A DNA stretch of 64,000 nucleotides from NCBI GenBank assembly GCA_963784885.1, contig CAWATA010000001.1, positions 1 to 64,000 on the forward strand, read 5' to 3'. The notes beneath the pieces were generated by a model that searched no databases, was not told the origin of the DNA, and was given only the letters and a program-made list of their open reading frames with translations. Shown piece after piece: positions 60,047 through 64,000 of this stretch (its first letter is position 1; each line of letters opens with the position of its first letter). Source of the DNA: RHKX01 sp963784885 (GTDB taxonomy: Bacteria; Actinomycetota; Thermoleophilia; Solirubrobacterales; 70-9). The position numbers were made by a program, and so were the translations under genes.

Positions 60047-61560
60047 CCGGCGGCCTCCAGCTTCGGGAAGAGAGGGGCGATCCGCTCGACCGTCTGACCG
60101 CCGCCGCGGGAACCGAACGACGCGATCTCACGAGAGCCCTCGCCGAGCGCCGCCAGCAGCAGGTCGGAGGAGCGCGGCACATAGGGGTGCAGCAGCAGGG
60201 TGACGATCCGGAGCCCCTCGGCGAGGTTGTAGAGAACCCGGTCGAGGTCGGCGGCCCGCTCCTCGTCCTTGGCCAGCTCCCAGGGCTTCTGCTCCTCGAC
60301 GTATCGATTCAGCCGCCGGACCGCGCTCCAGCAGACCTCGAGCGCGCGGGTGATCTCGGTCCGGTCGAGGAGGCCGGCGATGATGACCTCGATCCCGCCG
60401 AGCCCGCCCTCGCCGTCGGCGAGGTCAGGGTCGACATCCACCCCGTCCGGCACCACGCCGTCGCGATAGCGATCGATCATCGCCAGCACGCGGCTGGCCA
60501 GGTTCCCGAAGTCGTTGGCGAGCTCCGTCTCGTATCGGGACTCGAACCCGGCGGTCGAGATCGAGCCGTCCTGGCCGAAGCTGACCTCGCGGAAGCAGTA
60601 GAAGCGGAGCGCGTCCGATCCGTACAGGTCGATCACCTCGAAGGGGTCGAGGACGTTGCCGAGCGACTTCGACATCTTCTTGTCGCCCATCAGCAGGTAG
60701 CCGTGGACGTACATCCGCTTCGGAAGCTCGAGGTCGGCGGCCATCAACAGGGCCGGCCAGTAGACCGAGTGGAACTTGAGGATGTCCTTGGCCATCACGT
60801 GCAGGTCAGCCGGCCAGTAGCGGTCGGTCAGGTCCTCGCCGGGCCGAGCGAACGAGAGCGCCGTGTAGTAGTTGAGGAGCGCGTCGAACCAGACGTACAT
60901 CACCTGGTCGGGGTCCCACGGCAGCGGCACGCCCCATTCGAGGTTCGGCCGCGACAGCGACACGTCCTGGAGGCCGCCGCGGATGAACGCGAGCGCCTCG
61001 TTGCGGCGGAACTCGGGCGCGACGAACTCGCGGTGCTCCTCGTAGAAGCGCAGCAGCTCGCCCTCGAAGCTCGACAGGCGGAAGAACCAGTTCTGCTCGG
61101 TGACGACTTCGAGGACGATCTCGTGGATCGGGCAAGTGTTGCCCGGCCCGAGCTCGGTCGGCGTCTTGAAGTCGGCGCAGCGCGGGCAGTAGAAGCCCTC
61201 GTAGGTGCCCTCGTAGACGTGGCCGTTGTCGTGGACCCGCTGCATCACCTCCTGGACGCGCTCGGTGTGGCGCTCGTCGGAGGTGCGGATGAAGAAGTCG
61301 TTGGTGACGTCGATCTTCGGCATCAGGTCGAGGAACCGCTGCGCATTGCGATCGGCGAGCTCGCGCGGGGTCACGCCCTCGCGCTCGGCGGCCTGCGCGA
61401 CGGGCTCGCCGTGCTCGTCGGTTCCGGTGAGGAAGAACACGTCCTCTCCGCGCTGGCGCATGTGGCGGGCGAGGATGTCGGCGCCGATCGTCGTGTACGC
61501 ATGGCCGAGGTGGGGCTCGGCGTTGACGTAGTAGATCGGGGTGGTGACGTAGAAGGACAT
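60043..61560 (-). CDS. metG: Methionyl-tRNA synthetase
   Basis: 505 residues from ATG 61560; an in-frame TTG at 61569 would add three. Class Ia signatures are HLGHAYT (HIGH) near residue 17 and KKMSKSLGN (KMSKS) near 297. The inserted zinc knuckle is YCPRCADF and CPIHEI, with three Cys and one His. TPIYYVNAEPHLGH and TGTDEHGEPVAQ are complete. There is no C-terminal tRNA-binding EMAP domain, so this is the short form. Confidence 0.96.
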   Translation of the reverse strand: MSFYVTTPIYYVNAEPHLGHAYTTIGADILARHMRQRGEDVFFLTGTDEHGEPVAQAAEREGVTPRELADRNAQRFLDLMPKIDVTNDFFIRTSDERHTERVQEVMQRVHDNGHVYEGTYEGFYCPRCADFKTPTELGPGNTCPIHEIVLEVVTEQNWFFRLSSFEGELLRFYEEHREFVAPEFRRNEALAFIRGGLQDVSLSRPNLEWGVPLPWDPDQVMYVWFDALLNYYTALSFARPGEDLTDRYWPADLHVMAKDILKFHSVYWPALLMAADLELPKRMYVHGYLLMGDKKMSKSLGNVLDPFEVIDLYGSDALRFYCFREVSFGQDGSISTAGFESRYETELANDFGNLASRVLAMIDRYRDGVVPDGVDVDPDLADGEGGLGGIEVIIAGLLDRTEITRALEVCWSAVRRLNRYVEEQKPWELAKDEERAADLDRVLYNLAEGLRIVTLLLHPYVPRSSDLLLAALGEGSREIASFGSRGGGQTVERIAPLFPKLEAAG

Positions 61561-61608
61561 CGGAGGCAAGACTATTCGGGCCGCGAGGGGCCCGAGCGGA
61601 GCACCCGC

Positions 61609-61989
61609 TCAGGAAAGCGACGGGAGCAGGGCGAACGCGGTGGCGAGCAGCAGGGTCCGCGCGACGGCTCCGGCGCCGACCGTCGAGCCGCCGCCGAAGC
61701 ATGCACAGGGCGCGCCCGCCCGCCCGCGCATCAGCGCCGAGACGAGTGTCAGCGCGAACAGGAGCATTAGCGCCGCCGCCAGGTAGGCGGCACGGTCGCT
61801 GCCCGCGGCGACGCCGACCGCAAGCGCCGTCTCGGCTGCCACCGCGACGGCCCAGGCGAGCCGCTGTGATGCCCGGGTCGGGAACCCGAACGTCGCCATC
61901 GCCGCAGTTGAGCGGCTCACGTCGGCGAGCTTCGACGCCGCCGACCACGCCAGGACGGCGGCGAGGACGAGCCGGGCGGCGAGCTCCAT
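61609..61989 (-). CDS. MauE/DoxX-like membrane protein
   Basis: 126 residues from ATG 61989, overlapping the helicase stop by one base. Four membrane helices with the family marker APCACFGG, a pair of cysteines just before the last helix as in MauE. MauE-type proteins work with thioredoxin-like partners in disulfide handling of exported proteins. No such partner is in view. Confidence 0.8.
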   Translation of the reverse strand: MELAARLVLAAVLAWSAASKLADVSRSTAAMATFGFPTRASQRLAWAVAVAAETALAVGVAAGSDRAAYLAAALMLLFALTLVSALMRGRAGAPCACFGGGSTVGAGAVARTLLLATAFALLPSLS

Positions 61990-64000
61990 CAGCGGATTGT
62001 CGCGAGCACGGCGAGGATGTCCTCGCCGTAGCGATCGAGCTTCGTCGGACCGATGCCGTTGCAGGCCAGCAGCGCCCGTTCGTCCGCCGGCATCGCCGCC
62101 GCGATGCCCTCGAGCTGGCGGTTCGAGAGGACCACGAAAGCGGGCACGCCGTCGGCATCGGAACGCAGCTTCCGCCACTCGCGGAGCGCCTCCGCCGCAG
62201 CCCGTCCCTCGGGGCCGGCATCGTCGAGCGGCGACTCGCTGCCGGCTCCCGGCGAGCGGCGCGCCCGCGCGGTAGCCGCGGCGAGGACGTCGGTGCTGAC
62301 CGCGGGCTTGGTCGCCGCCTCGGCGGCATCCCCGCGGATCTCGGCGAGAAACGGGGAGGCGCGCTCGGAGTCGGCGAGGACGACGCAGCGGTGGCGCGCC
62401 CGGGTGATCGCGACGTGCAGGACCCGTCGCTCCGCCTCCCAGCTCTCGCTGAGCCGGTGCGGCATCAGGCCCTCGTCGGCCCCGTAGACGGCGACACGGT
62501 CCCACTCCCGGCCCTTGACCCTGTGCACCGTCGCCAGTCGCACGCCCTCGCCGCCCGCGGATGCCTCGAGCGCAGCCCGCAGCCAGGGCTCGAACCCACC
62601 CGGGTCGTCGTGCAGGTCAGCGACCTGGATCAGCCCCTCGAGGTCGTCGAGGTGGCTCGCCGTCGCCTCGCTTCCCTTCGACCCGTCGAGCATCTCCATG
62701 GCGCCGCCGAGACCGATCCGGTCCCGTACCGCCTCGAGCAGCTCCCGCGTCCGGGCTCCGTCTGACGCCATCGCGGCCAGCATCTCGATGTCGGCGGCCA
62801 TCTCGTCGACCTTGCCGGCGACCCTGGCGTCGTCGATCCGCTGTCCGACCCGCCTCAGGTCGTCGAGCGAGCGGCAGTTGACGAGCCATTTGCTGATCCA
62901 GAGCGGGAAACCGCGGCTCGGCCTCCGGCGGATCGCCTCGAGGTCGGCACCGACGAGGCCGTCGGGGTCGACGGCCACCCGCAGCCAGGCGAGGGCCGCC
63001 GCGGTGCCGGTCCGCTCGAGCATCTCGCCGCGCACGGCGGACGCGACCGGGATGCCGGCCGAGAACAGCGCGACCTGCGGCGCCAGCAGCAGCGAGTTGA
63101 CCCGGGCGAGGACGGCGAGGTCCTCCGGCCCCACATCGGGATCGGAGAGCCACTCCCGGACGAGCTCGACCAGCGTCACCGCGGCCTCGGCGGCCGGACG
63201 GATCCGGAGCTCGAGCGCACCGGGGTCCGGATCGGCGCCGGCCGCGGCGCGGATCTTCTTCGGGACCCGCAACCGGTTGTAGCCGAGCAGGTTGGAGGCG
63301 CCGACGACGATCGCCTCGGCACACCGGTAGTTGACCTCGAGCGCGGTCTCCTCGGCGCCGGGGAAGTAGCGCCCGTACTCGACGAGAAAGCGGGGATCGG
63401 CGCCGGCGTGGTCGTAGATGGTCTGGTCGTCGTCGCCGACTCCGAAGACGTCGAATGCCGGCATCGCCAGGAGGCGGATCATCAGTACGTGCGCCGGGGT
63501 CAGGTCCTGGAACTCGTCGACGAGGAGGTGGCGGTGCTCGCGCTGGACGCGGCGCCGGAAGGGGCCGTCGCGGAGGAGGGCTTCGAGCGCCCCGTAGATC
63601 TGCTCGTCGAAGTCGACAGCGCCGGCCGCCGCGAGCTGCTCGCGGTAGGCGTCGAACCCGTCGGCGAAGCCGGCGACGTCGTCGCGCATCTCCTCGACCT
63701 CGGCGGGCGGCACCAGGCCCAGCCGCGCGACGGTGAGCGCGTCGAGGTAGGGGCCGACCGGGTCGGTGTTGGCGCGGCGCCGCTTCGGCACCGGGAAGAC
63801 GCGGGCGATCGTGTCGCGCACCTCGGGCTCGCTGAGCACCCGCGCCCGGCTTCCGCGGTGGCGGTTCAGCAGCGAGTAGCCGAGCGAGTTCAGCGTCCGC
63901 GTCCGCGGATCGAGCGCGCGCAGCCGGTTCTCGAGCTCGTCCTGGGCGAGCTTGTTGTAGGCGACGGCGATCACGGCCTCACGTCGGTAGCCCCGGTCGG
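61989..64000 (-). CDS. UvrD/Rep-family helicase with HRDC domain, 5' end outside the window
   Basis: The frame runs open to the window edge, so the N-terminus with Walker A is missing. The visible part begins DRGYRREAVIAVAYNKLAQD (motif Ia). Motif II is LLVDEFQDLTP, motif III GDDDQTIYDHAG, motif IV EVNYRCAEA, motif V LATVHRVKGREWDRV and motif VI HVAITRARHRCV. Residues near the end (LREWRKLRSDADGVPAFVVL to IGPTKLDRYGEDIL) are an HRDC nucleic-acid-binding domain. It is a 3'-5' DNA helicase, of the actinobacterial UvrD2-like type, for repair. Confidence 0.93.
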   Translation of the reverse strand, partial: DRGYRREAVIAVAYNKLAQDELENRLRALDPRTRTLNSLGYSLLNRHRGSRARVLSEPEVRDTIARVFPVPKRRRANTDPVGPYLDALTVARLGLVPPAEVEEMRDDVAGFADGFDAYREQLAAAGAVDFDEQIYGALEALLRDGPFRRRVQREHRHLLVDEFQDLTPAHVLMIRLLAMPAFDVFGVGDDDQTIYDHAGADPRFLVEYGRYFPGAEETALEVNYRCAEAIVVGASNLLGYNRLRVPKKIRAAAGADPDPGALELRIRPAAEAAVTLVELVREWLSDPDVGPEDLAVLARVNSLLLAPQVALFSAGIPVASAVRGEMLERTGTAAALAWLRVAVDPDGLVGADLEAIRRRPSRGFPLWISKWLVNCRSLDDLRRVGQRIDDARVAGKVDEMAADIEMLAAMASDGARTRELLEAVRDRIGLGGAMEMLDGSKGSEATASHLDDLEGLIQVADLHDDPGGFEPWLRAALEASAGGEGVRLATVHRVKGREWDRVAVYGADEGLMPHRLSESWEAERRVLHVAITRARHRCVVLADSERASPFLAEIRGDAAEAATKPAVSTDVLAAATARARRSPGAGSESPLDDAGPEGRAAAEALREWRKLRSDADGVPAFVVLSNRQLEGIAAAMPADERALLACNGIGPTKLDRYGEDILAVLATIR

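Overview
The window is 64 kb of very GC-rich bacterial DNA with many GTG and TTG starts and dense, often overlapping genes. The housekeeping order glmU-prs, rplY-pth-mfd-ppiC-mazG-eno-ftsB and metG-tatD-rsmA-ispE, a DedA-PAP2 fusion, a PucR-type regulator, and secreted proteins opening with the signal 'RLTYANVTSTLALFLALAGG' or ending in a Lys-rich 'KTQKQ' tail all point to an actinobacterium of the Thermoleophilia (Solirubrobacterales-like). This placement is an inference from gene content.

Region 1, about 1-14.4 kb, is accessory. It holds small secreted proteins (a lamin-tail protein, a TolB-like propeller, a C1q-like jelly roll), a MarR/cupin/ABM locus with visible operators, an atypical class III cyclase, an exported haloalkane dehalogenase, a leaderless copper-protein gene and an exported SDR. 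The same stretch carries two tail pseudogenes and several copies of a REP-like hairpin. It ends beside the initiator tRNA, next to what looks like a recombinase remnant, so it may be a decayed island.

Region 2, about 14.4-31.4 kb, is mixed: Ppx/GppA, PdxH, an acyl-ACP thioesterase-like protein, a TPP enzyme, a membrane adenylate cyclase, GH15 glucoamylase, tRNA-Leu, an ECF sigma factor fused to its own anti-sigma domain, a UPF0173 hydrolase, a rhomboid-like protein without catalytic residues, a YbdK-type ligase, class I aldolase, a nuclease and CsrA.

Region 3, about 32-39.4 kb, is the most striking. Six minus-strand genes run as one chain, each overlapping the next by 4 nt: three paralogous sulfotransferases, a MurG-like glycosyltransferase, a fourth and different sulfotransferase, and a flippase-like transporter. 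The likely role is making and exporting a sulfated glycan or lipid-linked glycan.

Region 4, about 39.5-64 kb, is core. It runs ftsB, eno, mazG, a PpiC foldase, mfd, a crotonase, pth, rplY, GDPD, an MFS pump, prs, glmU, tRNA-Gln, a PucR regulator, DedA-PAP2, ispE, rsmA, tatD, metG, a MauE-like protein and a UvrD-family helicase cut by the window edge.

A second repeat family sits in intergenic spaces near 21.8, 41.3, 41.4 and 51.9 kb. Each copy is a hairpin with 9-bp arms and a 19-nt conserved loop. Arm sequences differ between copies but stay perfectly complementary. Most copies lie just after stop codons.
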